Below, in pieces: positions 1 to 11,885 of a DNA stretch of 64,000 nucleotides (positions within the stretch are counted from its first letter, which is position 1; every line of letters begins with the position of its first letter). The stretch comes from Hyperoodon ampullatus (lineage: Eukaryota; Chordata; Mammalia; Artiodactyla; Ziphiidae): the NCBI GenBank assembly GCA_949752795.1, contig OX457070.1, forward strand, positions 30,985,088-31,049,087, read 5' to 3'. The notes under the pieces are model-generated. The model ran no database searches. It saw only the letters and a program-made list of their open reading frames with translations, and was not told where the DNA came from. A program made the translations under genes and the position numbers.

Positions 1-1004
1 TATCTTAAATTTTAGAGACATACATATATGTATGCCTATAAGATTATTACAATACTTTGTATAATATAATGTAAATTGAATATGTAGGCACTTCCAACTA
101 CTAAAAAAGATAATCCTCCCAAAGGTATCCTTACAAAAAGTGGAAAAATAACATGAGTTTCACCTTGGCAAAACATATGAAAAACAGTATCTCTGAGTCA
201 CAAGATGAGTCAAAAGGGTGAGGTTTGTTTGTTTTTCCTTGTTCATCTGTTTTAAGGGAGTATGATCCCAAGTAGCAGAAAAAAATCTTTGATGAAAGTT
301 TGTGCCAAAAGTTGGAATTCTTTATATTTAGCTTGTATGAAGTGCAGAGCTGAAGCATTTAATGGTGCTGCCAAGGTGGGTGTGATCTGTTTTAAAGATC
401 TGTGCCTGATTTTTAGGATATTGGTAATAACTGTAAACAGATAGTAACCTTTAAAAATTTAACCTTTATAAAATTTTTTCTTAAAAATTTAATTAAAGAA
501 TTAAAATCTAAAAATGCTGGGTTTTCTTTGCTCATACTTGCAAAGAATATCTTTAGAAGAATATTCAAGAAGCTGGCAACGTTGGAGGGAGGCTTTGAAT
601 ATTGAACTGTGTTCAAACCATGTTCAAATTTTGAACCATGAACTGCTAGAAATAAACTAAATTAAAATTTTACAAGATAAGTGAAAATTAGAGTGCCTGG
701 TACATAGAGATTGATTTAGTCTGCCTGGTAAGAACCACCTGACTTCCATGATCAGCTTAGCATTGTTAATCTTGTAATATCTTACTCAGCATACAGTTGG
801 TTGTATGTTATGGCAGGTGCAGACAAACAAAAGGGTAACAAAAAAAATTTTATGATATATTTTCTTTGTTATAAGAAATTAGTCAATCGTATATGCAACT
901 CTTTAAATTGGAAATTAAACTCTTGGATAAGTGGTGAATTTTTTTCCTATAATTATCACAAAATCGTTTGGTAAATCTTGCTGCCTCTTTTTGTTTGCTT
1001 TTAG

Positions 1005-1181
1005 TTGATGCTGATGAAATTAAAAGGCTAGGAAAGAGATTTAAGAAGCTCGATTTGGACAATTCTGGTTCTTTGAGTGTGGAAGAGTTCATGTCTCTGC
1101 CTGAGTTACAACAGAATCCCTTAGTACAGCGAGTAATAGATATATTTGACACAGATGGGAATGGAGAAGTAGACTTTAAAG
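1005..1181 (+). CDS. PPP3R1: PPP3R1 coding exon: EF-hands 1 and 2
   Basis: The acceptor follows a T-rich tract ending TTTTAG. The exon opens with the last two bases of a Phe codon and ends after the first base of the Glu codon completed in the next exon. The donor is GTAAGG. It encodes [12 protein letters not shown] through GEVDFK, covering both N-lobe EF-hand loops. Confidence 0.97.
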
Positions 1182-3152
1182 GTAAGGAAGTAGTTTTTTT
1201 TTAAACTACAAGTTAGATAATCTGTGAATAGTCTTACAGCTCTGTGTACAAAAATGTCTGAAAAATTTAGTTTTTCTTGAATGTGTATTACTGGTTTTCT
1301 TATAAAGATAGATTACATTAAAACCTCAAAATCTGTGATATATGAACCTTAATGGGCTAATAAGATCTTTTACTTTTGGGGTCATAAATGATCAAATTGC
1401 CCTTTAAGGTAATCTGAAAAATGGGATTTAGTATTTCTTTTGTTGTTAGAAAATTAGTCTCACTTTAGGGAAACTTATAATATTAGAAGCTACATTTTTA
1501 AAACCTTTTATAAAAGAATGAGACTTAATACTAAGTCAGCAATAAAAAGTAAGCTGAAGTAATAAGGATATGAGTATTATCATAGAAAGGATTAATTTAG
1601 TTAATCTAAGATTTTACAAAGACAGTAGTGCTTTTGCTAATATTAACCATTTGATTCTGTACTTTAAATAAACATTTCATTTCACCAGGGAATCAACAGA
1701 TTTTGTTATTTTAGTTTGAGGAATTGGATTATAAGTGAAGGGCTTTAAAACTCGTTATGATTTAGTGTTTAGCAGGCAGTGAAGAAAAATGACCATTTGT
1801 TAATGAAACTTCCAACAGTTTATTTAAATGATTCTGAATTTTGGAGCCAGAAATCTAAAATTTTTTTTTTCTGCCAAACAATGTAGTTTTTTTTTAAAGC
1901 CTCCTTTTGTCATATTCTGAGAAAAAAGAGTTAAATAGCTTAAAGAATATGGTTTTTTTGAGTGTTATGCTCTGTAGCATAAGTAAATATTTGTTTAAAT
2001 TGATTTGACTTTAGAGAACTCCAGGTTCAGATTAAAAAATATATATGTAGAACCTCGTTTGTTGCAAAGTTTCAAATTTGGCTTTTTCAGTTTTAAACAC
2101 AGCTAGTAATATTTTCTTTTGCAGCAAGAAAATATCTTTTTGTGAGCATGTAGGGGTTTGTGTGTGTGTGTGTGTATGGGTATGTGTTGTTTTTCTTTGT
2201 AAAAAATTGAAACTTCTGATTTGTAAACATTTTTCTTATTCAGAGTTCATTGAGGGAGTCTCTCAGTTCAGTGTCAAAGGAGATAAGGAACAGAAGTTGA
2301 GGTGTAAGTATTTCTCTTCACTGAGTTCATTCTCCCTCTTAGATCACTATCCCATACTGCATTATAACCTCCTTTTAAAATACTCTAAAAGATGTCTTTT
2401 ATTCTAGATCCTTAGTAAACATAACAAATATTTTACATTCTGGAGAAAATCCTTTCTGGACATTTGCAGTTTGCATTTTTTAATGATGTGTCATTGTTGC
2501 TTTTAGTTGGATAGAAGGAAAGTAGAATTTCCTTCTACAGCCATATGAATTACATGTCTTAGATAAGAGATTTTTTTTAATTGACATATAGTTGATGTAC
2601 AGTGTTTTATAAGTTACAAGTGTACAATATAGTGATTCACAATTTTAAAGATTATATTCCGTTTATAGTTATTATAAAATGTTGGCATGAAAGTGAGAAT
2701 ACTCTAATATGATTAGGTTAACTTCATTTACACTCGTTGTATTCAGAATTATTTAGCCAGAAGTCCACTATTTTGGTTTACGTAGCCTGCCTCTATCATA
2801 GGGAACATCTGATATCTTTTTAAAACATTCAGCTCTTAACTAGAGAGATGTTGTATTTATAACATGTTCTCTGAGGCGCAGGCTATATGCAAACATCCTT
2901 TGCAAACGAACTCTTTTTGATATAAATGAGAATAATAGTAACAGCAGTTGCTGTCTTTGATTGTATATTATCTCATTCGGTACTGTAAAGAACCTGGAAG
3001 GTTAAAACTATTATTAGCCCCAATTTTATATGTGCAGAAAATAAAGCTTAGGAAGGGTAAATACCTTACCACTAGGCTACATTAATTGGCCAAAGCAGTC
3101 TTGACTCCATAGCCCATATACACTTTTTTTAAAGATTTTATTGATGTAGACC

Positions 3153-3184
<32 letters not shown>

Positions 3185-6100
3185 GGCTGCATTGGGTCTT
3201 CGTTGCTGTGCGTGGGCTTTCTCTAGTTGCGGCGAGCGGGGGCTACTCTTTGTTGCAATGCATGGGCTTCTCGTTGTGGTGGCTTCTCTTGTTGCGGAGC
3301 ACAGGCTCTAGCACGCGGGCTTCAGTAGTTGTGACGCACAGGCTCAGTAATTGTGGCTCGTGGGCTCTAGAGCGCAGGCTCAGTAGTTGTGGCGCACGGG
3401 TTTAGCTGCTCCGCGGCATGTGGGATCTTCCAGGACCAGGGCTTGAACCCGTGTCTCCTGCACTGGCAGGCGGATTCAGGGAAGCCCAATATGGACCATT
3501 TTTAAAGTCTTTATTGAATTTGTTGCTTCTGTTTTATGTTTTGGTTTTTTGGCCATGAGGCATGTGGGATCTTAGCTCCCTGACCAGGGATCTAACCCAC
3601 CCCCTGCATTGGAAGGCAAAGTCTTAACCACTGGACCACCAGGGAAGTCCCATAGCCCATATACTCTTAACCATTTTCACCTAAAGACATCTCTGTGTAG
3701 GAAGGAGCTGTCCTCATAGTAGAATTCTAATTGTTTGGCAGCTTATTGTTCTCTCTCTCATTGAAAGTATTCATTTGTGATTGCCTTTGATTTTGCCATT
3801 GATTTTCCTTACTCTCTTTTTAGTTGCTTTCCGTATCTATGACATGGATAAAGATGGCTATATTTCCAATGGGGAACTCTTCCAGGTGCTGAAGATGATG
3901 GTGGGGAACAATCTGAAAGATACACAGTTACAGCAAATCGTGGACAAAACCATAATAAATGCAGATAAGGATGGGGATGGAAGAATATCCTTTGAAGAAT
4001 TCTGTGCTGTAAGTACATTCATTAGTTACATTTCATGAAAACATTTTTAATACCACTTAATAGAGAATTCCTTTATTTTGCCCTAGACGTTCCTATTTTT
4101 GATTTTGCGTAATTGCCCCATATTCAAGGTTTTGAAATGTTCTTTGTTGTAATTGTTACTAATTTTATTCTCAGTGATTAATATTCTCAGTGATTGTTTG
4201 ATCAAATGCCACAAGAATGGTACTAGTAACTTTTACTTATTTTTGGTAGCCTCCCAAATGAATAACTAGGTTGTTTGAAAATACTTTTGTGGGAAATACG
4301 AGTTCATGAGTTTCAGCTAGGAATCCAGAGGCTTGGTTTCACGAGGACAACAGAAATGGGAGTCCCTGTCCATCTTAAACTCAGCAGCTAGGCATTGTAA
4401 AAAGGTGATTTTATTTTTCTAAGCTACTGATGGGTAGTTCTTGTAATCTGGGGCAGGGGCTCCACAGAGGCAGGGGCTACAGTTGTGGGAAGGCCTAGAC
4501 AACTAGCTCTAGGTGGAAACTGGGGCAATGGCTTAGCTTCCAGTTTACTGCTTCTCTTCTTTACTCCTGCCCCTAAAGCAAAGATACTAACTTTTTGATG
4601 TGTTAAAAGCAGTTTTAACTGTAAGCTAGAGATACTGAGCAATGCAAAGGAAAGGCAAAGATAACAAAGAAAAAGTTTTGAAAAATTTCAGTCATGACTG
4701 GGAAATCTTTCTATAAAAGATTTTCCTCCTTCTCATTTTTTACTTAGATGACACCAAGGAAAACAAATTACTTTGTTTGTGTGTTATATAAGGACTTAAG
4801 TATCTACTTCAGCATTTAAGTAGAAGTTCACATGATCCTTTAAGGATCTTTCTTAATCTCAAGGGAATACTATCTGCATTTTCTTTCAAAAAGTAGGGTG
4901 GTGCTGTAGTTTAAAGAACACTCTAGGTCTTTTTGGAAGAGGTTAGATAGGCTTGAGCCTTGAGATTTGGAACCCATGCCAGGTGGTACTGCTCTGTGTC
5001 CTGTCCCTCCGTTGTGTCTCCTCCCTCACTGTTTTTTTATAAGTTAATTAATTACTTTTGGCTGCGTTGGGTCTTTGTTGCTGTGCACGGGCTTTCTCTA
5101 GGTGCGGCGAGCGCGGGCTACTCTTTGTTACGGAGTGCAAGCTTCTCATTGCGGTGGCTTCTCTTGTTGCAGAGCGCAGGCTCTAGGCACGTGGGCTTCA
5201 GTAGTTGTGGCCTATGGGCTCAGTAGTTATGCCTCATGGGCTCTAGAGCGAAGGCTGAGTAGTAGTGGCGCATGGGCTTAGTTGCTCCGCGGCATGTGGG
5301 ATCTTCCCGGACCAGGACTCTAACCCGTGTCCCCTGCATTGGCAGGTGGATTCTTAACCACTGTGCCACCAGGGAAGTCCTTCCTCCTTCACTGTTGCCA
5401 GCACTTGCTGAAGGACTCCTGTGGACGGACATCGCGTTGTGTGCGACATGAGACCATGCTGGTAGTGGCATCATAGGTAGCAGCCAGTTTTCGAAAGAAG
5501 GAAAAAAAATTAATTCCAAGACTTGAGGGAACAAAACAAAAAAGGGAAACTCTTGACTGGAGTGTTAATGGAAGGGATGTATATAAGTGAAGACTACTTG
5601 CATTTAGTAAATATAAACTAAAACTTGCATGTAAATCACTTACCAGTGAAAGGAAATAAAAATACATCCCTAGGTATAGAAATGATACTATTTACACTGA
5701 AGACATAAGCTAAGCTTTGAGTTTGTTTTTCAGCATTTTGTGATAAATTGCCTTTACTTGTATTTTTGGAGGGCATAGTTCAGGAATGAAGAAAAATGTT
5801 TTGTGTATTAAGCCAACATTTTGGAACATTTATCAAGCTCTTAACTTTGGCTTCATTGATTTCTCTTTATTCTGATTTCTTAAGCTATAACAGTGAAAGA
5901 GAAAGGACAGTTTATGTATGTATGTATGTATGTATGTTTGGCTGCATTGGGTCTTCATTGCTGTCCATGGGCTTTCTCTAGTTGTGACGAGCGGGGTCTA
6001 CTCTTCGTTGTGGTGCGCGGGCTTCTCATTGCAGTGGCTTCTCTTGTTGTGGAGCATGGGGTCTAGGCGCATGGGCTTCAGTAGTTGTGGTGCATGGGCT

Positions 6101-9100
6101 CAGTAGTTGTGGCTCATGGGCTCTAGAGCGCAGGCTCAGTAGATGTGGTGCGTGGGCTTAATTGCTCCATGGCATGTGGGATCTTCCCGGACCAGGACTT
6201 GAACTTGTGTCCCCTGCATTGGCAGGCGGATTCTTAACCACTGAGCCACCAGGGAAGTCCCAAGGAAGTTATTTTAAATAAGATCACATACTACATACCT
6301 ACTTTAACATTTTCAGGCACAAATATTATAAATGATTAGTGACAGGATTAAAGTTGGTGGATTGAACACATCTATTTACTTTTGCTTCCTCTCAAAACTC
6401 CACTGAAATTAAATGGGTTAAAAAGAAAAGGTTATAAACCCCCAAGGACCAAGTGAATAGCAGAGAGGGTAGTAACTAGATTTGGCAACTTATAAAGTTG
6501 AATGGTTAATTGGTTTAGCAGACAGGAGTAAAAATTCTAAGCCAGAAACTTGGAAAGCTGAGAAGCAACTTGGTTTATAAGATGGAATCCCTGAAAGGCT
6601 CAGTTCCCTAACCTGATTCCCTGGCAGCTAGACTTGTACCCTCCAGGCAAAAGGTGGGACAGCCCTCTTTGGGAAATCTGATCTCCAGAAATGGTCTTAA
6701 CTGATCACTCACTCAAAGCGCAGCCCACAGTCAACAGCCCCATTTTGTATGTGGAGGCTCTAGTGCCCTTTCCACAGGAGCAGAGAGCCACGGATCACCA
6801 GACATTCAAGGAAAGCCTCTAATATGGATTATAGAGATGAGATCACACCTGAAAAAGAAGCTTGGAGAAGCAGGCTATGCAAGGCCAGTAACAACTTTCA
6901 AAGTAGAACAAAAATCTGTCATGGTTATCCTCAGGGATATAATATATTGGATTTTTGAAACAAAAATTGGAGAATATATAAAAGAGCTCTCAGACATTTA
7001 AACTTTGAAATACATTCCAGGAGGTCTAACACCCAGATGCTAGGGTTCCAGAAAGAAAATGCAGGGAAGGAAATGTCAAAAATGAATCAAGAAAATATGT
7101 CAGAATCAAAAGTAATGAGCTTCTTTGACCAAAAGGACTTACTAAGTACCTAGCATAGTATATAAAAATAATGTGGGCCTAGGCACATTGTCATGAAATT
7201 TTAAAACAAACAGATGGTTCTACAAACTTCCAAAGAGCTAAAGTAGAGCGGTAGGGGAAGGGTGTCATACAAAGATTCAAGAATCATAATGGTGGCAAAT
7301 TTCTCAGCAGAGTTGGCAACTAGAAGGCAATGGAAGCATTGCCTTCACAATTTTGAGGGACAGTTATTTCCAAGTGAGAACTCTCAATAAACTCAAACTA
7401 GATGGTAGAAATAAAGACATTTTCAGGTATGCAAGGCCTCCCTTTTTGGGAAACTACTAGAGGATGTGCTCCCACTATAAAAAGGTTATAAATCAAAAAA
7501 AGAAGACAATGTGGGATCCAGGAAGCAGAAGGTCCAACATGAAAGAAGGAAGTCCCTAGGATGATGGTGAAGGAGGATCCGGAGATGACAGGCCTGGATT
7601 GGAGCAGGTTGGAAAGCTCTGGGAGTGATTTCAAGACAGTAAAATTGATAGAATTACATAATATATTTAAGTGCATTTAGAACAAAGTTTAGGGTTGAAT
7701 TAATGATAAATACATAGAACACCTGGCAAAGAAAAAGATCAGTTATTAACTGTAGCAAAACAAATGTGCAGGAAAGAAAAAGTAACTACAGTACACAATT
7801 CTCTTCTGCTGTAAGTAGTATTCTATATAGTCATAAATAAAATGCTGAATTTCTGCCTAATCAAAAAAAAAGATACAATTATTTGAAGCGTGGGAGAGGT
7901 GGGAAGTATATGTGGTAGGAGACAGAAGGGAGAGGTGTGTGTGAAAGTACAATCTTCATCTTCTGTGGTGGGAAGTCAGTGGATGATGCCTAAGACTTTG
8001 AATCCAAGCAAAAGCAATGTAGGGGTGTTATTTGGAGACCTATAGGTAAATACTGAGAATCAGCTGAAAATTCTAAATGATTGCCTCTAAGTAAAAAGAA
8101 ATTTGAGGGCAGGATAGCAAACTGCTGTTTTCATAACAGAAATTGTAGAACTGGCTGGCTGTTTAAGCTTTCTTTTTCAAAAAAATTTTTTTAAGGTTTA
8201 AAAATAATACAGATGCAGCTATGCACAACAACATGGATGAATCTCACAAACAACGCTGAGTGAAACAAGCCAGACACAAAAGATTTCATTTATAAAATGT
8301 ATAAATCAGACCAGAGTAACCTATGGTGTTAAATCATGATAGTGACCACCTCTGGCGGGTGGTGGCTTGGGAGGAAGAAGATGGCCAGTGCGGGAAGGGG
8401 GCCACGGAAGAGCCCAGGTGATGTCCTCCCTGGCTGCTGTTTACTTGGGTGTTCACTCTGAAAATTCATCAAGCTGTGAACATTTATGGTTTCCTTTCTT
8501 TATGTAGGTTATACTTAATAAAACTTATCCCCCAAATAATAATACAGGTAATTGCACTTCACATGGCCATGTCAGTATTCACTGAGGTGTCTGTAACAAC
8601 TTTACAAGTATTTGACTCCATGGGAAAGTAACGTGCAGAAAATTTTATTCATTTGTTACTTTTTGATATATTCTAGAACAGACTGACAGTGAAGCCTGCA
8701 TTTGGTTTCTGACAGTTTTTATGGTAACATCTGGTTATCATTTAATATTAAACTACTAAAGGCCATGTCAAAACGTCAGACGAAAGAGTGGGCCAAATCC
8801 TGCATGTGGCCTGTTTTGTATGTTTTTGAGCTAGAAAAGTTTTTTCATTTTAAAGTGGTGTTTAAAAAGAAAAAATGGGAGAAGAAAACTCAAGAGAAAC
8901 TGTACATGGCCTACAGAGCTTGAAATATTTACTGCCTAGCCCTTTACAAAAAATTTTGCCAGCCCTAGTACTAGAACACAAGAAAATGTGATCCCAGGAG
9001 AAAGAAGCCATGAAAGTTCTAACAAAAGACAATGCAGGTTTTTAAAAACAACAGCTTCTGGAAATGGCTAAAGTAGTATGTTTTTTAAGCTGTAGTTTTT

Positions 9101-9220
9101 GGTAAGGTGGTTAGACTAGTACAAAGGAGTCCGTCGAACCTGGTCAAGTTTGATTTGTTCTCTCTGTTGCAGGTTGTAGGCGGCCTCGATATTCACAAAA
9201 AGATGGTGGTAGACGTGTGA
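1005..9220 (+). CDS. PPP3R1: Calcineurin subunit B type 1 (3' part of gene; four coding exons)
   Basis: This is the regulatory calcium-binding subunit of the cytosolic protein phosphatase calcineurin (PP2B). It binds calcineurin A and makes the phosphatase, which acts on NFAT and other targets, Ca2+-responsive. Coding exons are 1005-1181, 2244-2303, 3824-4008 and 9173-9220, all with AG/GT borders and matching phase. Joined, they encode residues about 15-170 of the usual 170-aa protein. All four EF-hand loops are readable: [36 protein letters not shown] and [12 protein letters not shown], each with the expected acidic positions. The C-terminus is [15 protein letters not shown] then TGA. The N-terminal exon or exons with the myristoylation site lie upstream of base 1 and were not found in 1-1004. 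Introns interrupt a functional gene, so this is not the intronless testis paralogue PPP3R2 or a processed copy. PNO1 lies tail-to-tail about 5 kb downstream. Confidence 0.97.
1182..2243. other. PPP3R1 intron, mostly unique sequence with a (TG)n tract
   Basis: No gene or recognisable interspersed repeat apart from an alternating TG run at 2158-2175. The first 1,004 bases of the window, the tail of the preceding PPP3R1 intron, are likewise AT-rich and unremarkable. Confidence 0.6.
2244..2303 (+). CDS. PPP3R1: PPP3R1 coding exon: linker between EF-hand lobes
   Basis: A 60-bp exon encoding [20 protein letters not shown], with one base of the following Phe codon. The acceptor is TTATTCAG and the donor GTAAGT. 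A (TG)n tract lies about 70 bp upstream of the acceptor. Confidence 0.97.
2569..2690 (-). mobile_element. L1 3'-end fragment, antisense
   Basis: TTAATTGACATATAGTTGATG and following bases resemble the reverse complement of artiodactyl and cetacean L1 3' ends (…TCAACTATACTTCAAT). Divergent; the right border is uncertain. Confidence 0.5.
2935..3090. repeat. MIR-family remnant
   Basis: Matches the pattern ATTATCTCATT…CCCCAATTTTATATGTGCAGAAA…TAAATACCTTACC of old MIR elements, heavily diverged. Confidence 0.4.
3153..3487 (-). mobile_element. CHR-type tRNA-derived SINE, nested copy
   Basis: Starts with a 24-nt T run (the A tail read in reverse), then TTGGCTGCATTGGGTCTTC, and ends at the head reading CAGGGAAGCCC. 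The usual TTAACCACTGNGCCAC between GGATTC and CAGGGAAG is missing, a small internal deletion in the head. It sits inside the tail of the older SINE at 3498-3650. Confidence 0.9.
3498..3650 (-). mobile_element. Short CHR SINE subfamily (outer, older copy)
   Basis: TTTTGGTTTTTTGGCCATGAGG … CCACCAGGGAAGTCC, the short subfamily with a GAGGCATGTGGGATCTTAG body. Host sequence CATAGCCCATATAC at 3651-3664 is repeated at 3108-3121, left of the nested SINE, so the duplication brackets both insertions. Confidence 0.85.
3824..4008 (+). CDS. PPP3R1: PPP3R1 coding exon: EF-hands 3 and 4
   Basis: Begins [15 protein letters not shown] and ends EEFCA in phase 0 at donor GTAAGT. It contains both C-lobe calcium loops. 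The preceding intron holds two nested SINEs that end about 170 bp before the exon. Confidence 0.97.
5032..5380 (-). mobile_element. CHR-type SINE
   Basis: Full-length: T-rich tail, TTTTGGCTGCGTTGGGTCTT, head ending CCACCAGGGAAGTCC. Target duplication CCTCC(C/T)TCACTGTT at 5020-5033 and 5383-5396 with one mismatch. Confidence 0.93.
5913..6260 (-). mobile_element. CHR-type SINE with (TATG)n tail
   Basis: Standard body from TTTGGCTGCATTGGGTC to CCACCAGGGAAGTCC. The A-rich tail has become a (TATG)n microsatellite at about 5914-5937. Confidence 0.9.
6300..8160 (+). mobile_element. HAL1 (half-L1) remnant in PPP3R1 intron
   Basis: Old non-LTR sequence with phrases I recognise from HAL1 / L1 ORF1-region copies: CAGGAGGTCTAACACCCAGATG, ATAAAGACATTTTCAGGTATG, ACTACTAGAGGATGTGCTCC, GTGGGATCCAGGAAGCAGA and CCCTAGGATGATGGTGAAGG. 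No long reading frame survives. Left edge approximate. Confidence 0.6.
8195..8480 (+). mobile_element. Old L1 3'-end fragment
   Basis: ACAACATGGATGAATCTCAC … GTGAAACAAGCCAGACACAAAA … GATAGTGACCACCTCTGG is the typical 3' end of ancient L1M elements, sense on +. Borders approximate. Confidence 0.65.
9173..9220 (+). CDS. PPP3R1: PPP3R1 terminal coding exon
   Basis: The acceptor CTGTTGCAG is followed by codons for [15 protein letters not shown] and TGA at 9218-9220. The 5.2-kb intron before it carries two SINEs, a HAL1 relic and an L1 3' end. The exon continues directly into the 3'UTR. Confidence 0.97.
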   Translation, partial: VVGGLDIHKKMVVDV

Positions 9221-11297
9221 CTCTTCTGTAAAGAGTACCACCCAACACTTTTGCTTTCTTCTCCATCTCTGAAGATCTGCTCAAGACGTCCAGCAATGCT
9301 CTCTGTGTATTTAAATGGAAGTATTTTTCTCTGTGAAGCCACATTTTCCAACATGAGCCTCATGAAGCCAACTAAGTGTTATTGAACTCTTATTCTCTCA
9401 ATAACTCAGTGTAGCACTTTAAAGCTGAAGGACAGCAGCATGAAAAGAGCATATCAATGTGGTGAAGAAAGGGAAGGGGTTGGCTTTTTAATTTATTTTT
9501 CTTCATCTTTTATAACAAGAAAGTATCTATATATACATATGTAAATATTTATATATAGATATATGTAGCTTTCTATATGTGTAGTAGGTTGGCTTTAATT
9601 TAATATACTTGATTCAGAAACAAAATGATAGAGTACAAAAGTGCCAAGCAGAACATTCAACATCCTTACTTTTATTTCACACAGTTTTATATATAGATTG
9701 AAGATAGTACAATTTGAGCCAGGTGTTAGGCCAGCTATTTTCCTTTTCCTGCTCTTTCTCTTTTGAGAGATTGACAAAGCATTTGTTAACATCTTATTAT
9801 TTACCTTGATTACATTTTTGTAACAAAGGGGTTTGTAACTTTATTTATACCTGTGATATATTTCCAGGGACTGTGTCTCATTGCTGTGCAGCTTTGACTA
9901 CATCTCTGCTTGAGCAGAAAGTATAGTTCAGTGCTGCTGCTCTTGTGTTCACATAGTAACAGCACAGAGTTTATGGCCACCTCATTCTGTTACTGCATAA
10001 CTAGGAGCCATTACATTCATTAGATGTCCCTGAGTAAGTGTCAGTTTGTTGTGATTTTATTCGTAAAGGACAGAAGCTATCTGAGGCAAAATCCTGATTT
10101 ATCTCGGACCTGACTTATTGAAGAGTTCCTGAAATAATCATGTAACTGCTTAGGGTATCCGTTTGTTTCATTACATGGGTGGTAAATTGTCATTAAACTT
10201 ACGTTTAAACCATAAATTTCCTTTCTCTGTTTCAAAAGACTTGCAGCTAATCTAAAACTGGTGATATTTAATGTGCATGTGTGTATCTATACACCCACAT
10301 AGACTTATTTATGACTTACATGGGAGAAACCTTACTAATCTATATGCCACAGAAGAGCAAAATTATATCCAAATTTATACCTCTTAAATTTCTTTACCAC
10401 AAGGCATAGAGAGTGCATAATGGTGTTCTTGATTTGCCCACATATGTAACAGGTAACTTAATAAATTTGTGTGATATAAAAGTAGTTTACCATGTTCCAC
10501 CACTTGATAGTATCCCTTCCCTTTTCTGCAAAGGTACTATTGGCTGGAAGAAGACATTCTGGTTAGCTTTGTAGGACTGTAGTCTTTCCCTGTATAGTTT
10601 TTCTAGAAAACTGGTTTTATAATCATGAGAGGGAAAAGGCAGGTTGAATCAAGAGGAAAGAATCTTAATTTGGGCACACCCGCCTGCCATCGCTGTTCCT
10701 TCAACTGAGTGCTGCACGCCATGGGCTCTGTCTGTGAGAGAAATCCCGGTGCTTGGTGTCCTTGCATGACATGGAGTTTTGCATGTAGATCGACTTAAAA
10801 TATGTACCTCTTGTTTACATAATTTGCATAATTTTAAAACATAATGTTGCCAAACTTTGGAAATGTTAATGTTCAAACTGAAAATCTCCACTACATGTAA
10901 CTTTCTTCCTCTGGATCAGTACGTGGCTTATAATCCCAGCCAGTGGTTTGATCTGTTCCAGTGTCAACTGCCATGTGCTCTGCTTCAAGGGGGGGAACTA
11001 GTCTTTTGTGAATTTTTTGTACATAAGTATTTGTTACAAATATTTTAGCAAATGCTTTCTATTTCTCTTGCTTGTGCATATCTTGGCTGGCATTACAGAA
11101 AAACAGTGCAAACATTATTTCCTTACTGGGGACTGAGGGTTTTTTCTTTTTCTTTTTTTTTTAGCGTGCGTGGGTGGGTGGGGAGGGATGGTTTATGTTG
11201 AATGTTTAGTTTTTCTTCTGCATGAAACATCATGTTGTGGGATCTTTAGAAAACTTCATACTGTATGAATAAGAAAATAAAATATTTGAAACTTGAT
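9221..11297 (+). other. PPP3R1: PPP3R1 3' untranslated region
   Basis: About 2.1 kb of AT-rich sequence without interspersed repeats between the stop codon and the AATAAA at 11276. Lack of repeats, next to introns full of them, fits constraint on a functional 3'UTR. It contains two UGUANAUA-type Pumilio motifs (9540-9547 and 11018-11025) and an AT-rich palindromic stretch around 9523-9575. The 3' end is inferred from the poly(A) signal, not from transcript data. Confidence 0.8.
11276..11281 (+). promoter_or_regulatory. PPP3R1: PPP3R1 poly(A) signal AATAAA
   Basis: Canonical AATAAA in the context GAAAATAAAATATTTG. Sequence about 25 nt further on (TGAGTGTATTC and GTGGTCTTC) is GU-rich enough to act as the downstream element. 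Confidence 0.75.
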
Positions 11298-11479
11298 TGA
11301 GTGTATTCACAGTGGTCTTCAGGCTTTCCCAGCCATTGGATAGTCTTTTTTCATTCTTTCAGATTTTTTAAAAACTCTAGTAAGTTGACATTTGATCTTT
11401 GACTATGAGCCATAAGTAAGTCTGCTCTGTCACTGGGTGAAAACACAAGTCATCACAATGACCTGCAGGATCCAGTGTG

Positions 11480-11885
11480 TCACCCTTCCTCTGCTTCCAG
11501 CCTCCTTTGCCTCCGTGCTTCCCCAAGCCTTTGGCGTGCTTCCTCTATAGGCCTGTGCACCGTCTCTTCCCCCCCAGGCTACCCACAGGGAATGCTTCCA
11601 AGGGTTTCAGCCGTGTCCTGGTTCAACAGGAACTCTCCTGGCCACCATTTAAACACACTAATACACCTGATTCTCCTTTACCCCACTCTGTTTTCTTCCA
11701 TAGCATTTAACCTCTTCTGACATGATTCACTTAAGCATTTTGTATTTGTCTTCCCCCGGTTATGGAAATGACACAAATGAAAGCTCCCCAAGGGCAGGGA
11801 TTTCTGTCCCTTGTTCACTGATAGACCTGGTCGTCTCGATTCTGCCTAGTTCTTAGTGTTTAATAAATACGTAATCAGTGAATTA
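11480..11885 (+). mobile_element. L2 LINE 3' fragment
   Basis: Degenerate L2 end: CATAGCATTTAACCTCTTCTGAC … AAGCTCCCCAAGGGCAGGGATTTCTG … TTGTTCACTGATAGA … TTTAATAAATACGTAATCAGTGAA. Lies just beyond the PPP3R1 poly(A) site. A further L2 scrap in the other orientation is at about 11,990-12,060 (ATTCATTCAACAACTCTG). Confidence 0.65.

Noticed and set aside
1..1004. Search for the N-terminal PPP3R1 exon
   Set aside because: No sequence encoding EASYPLEMCSHF preceded by an acceptor is present; the 5' exons must lie outside the window.
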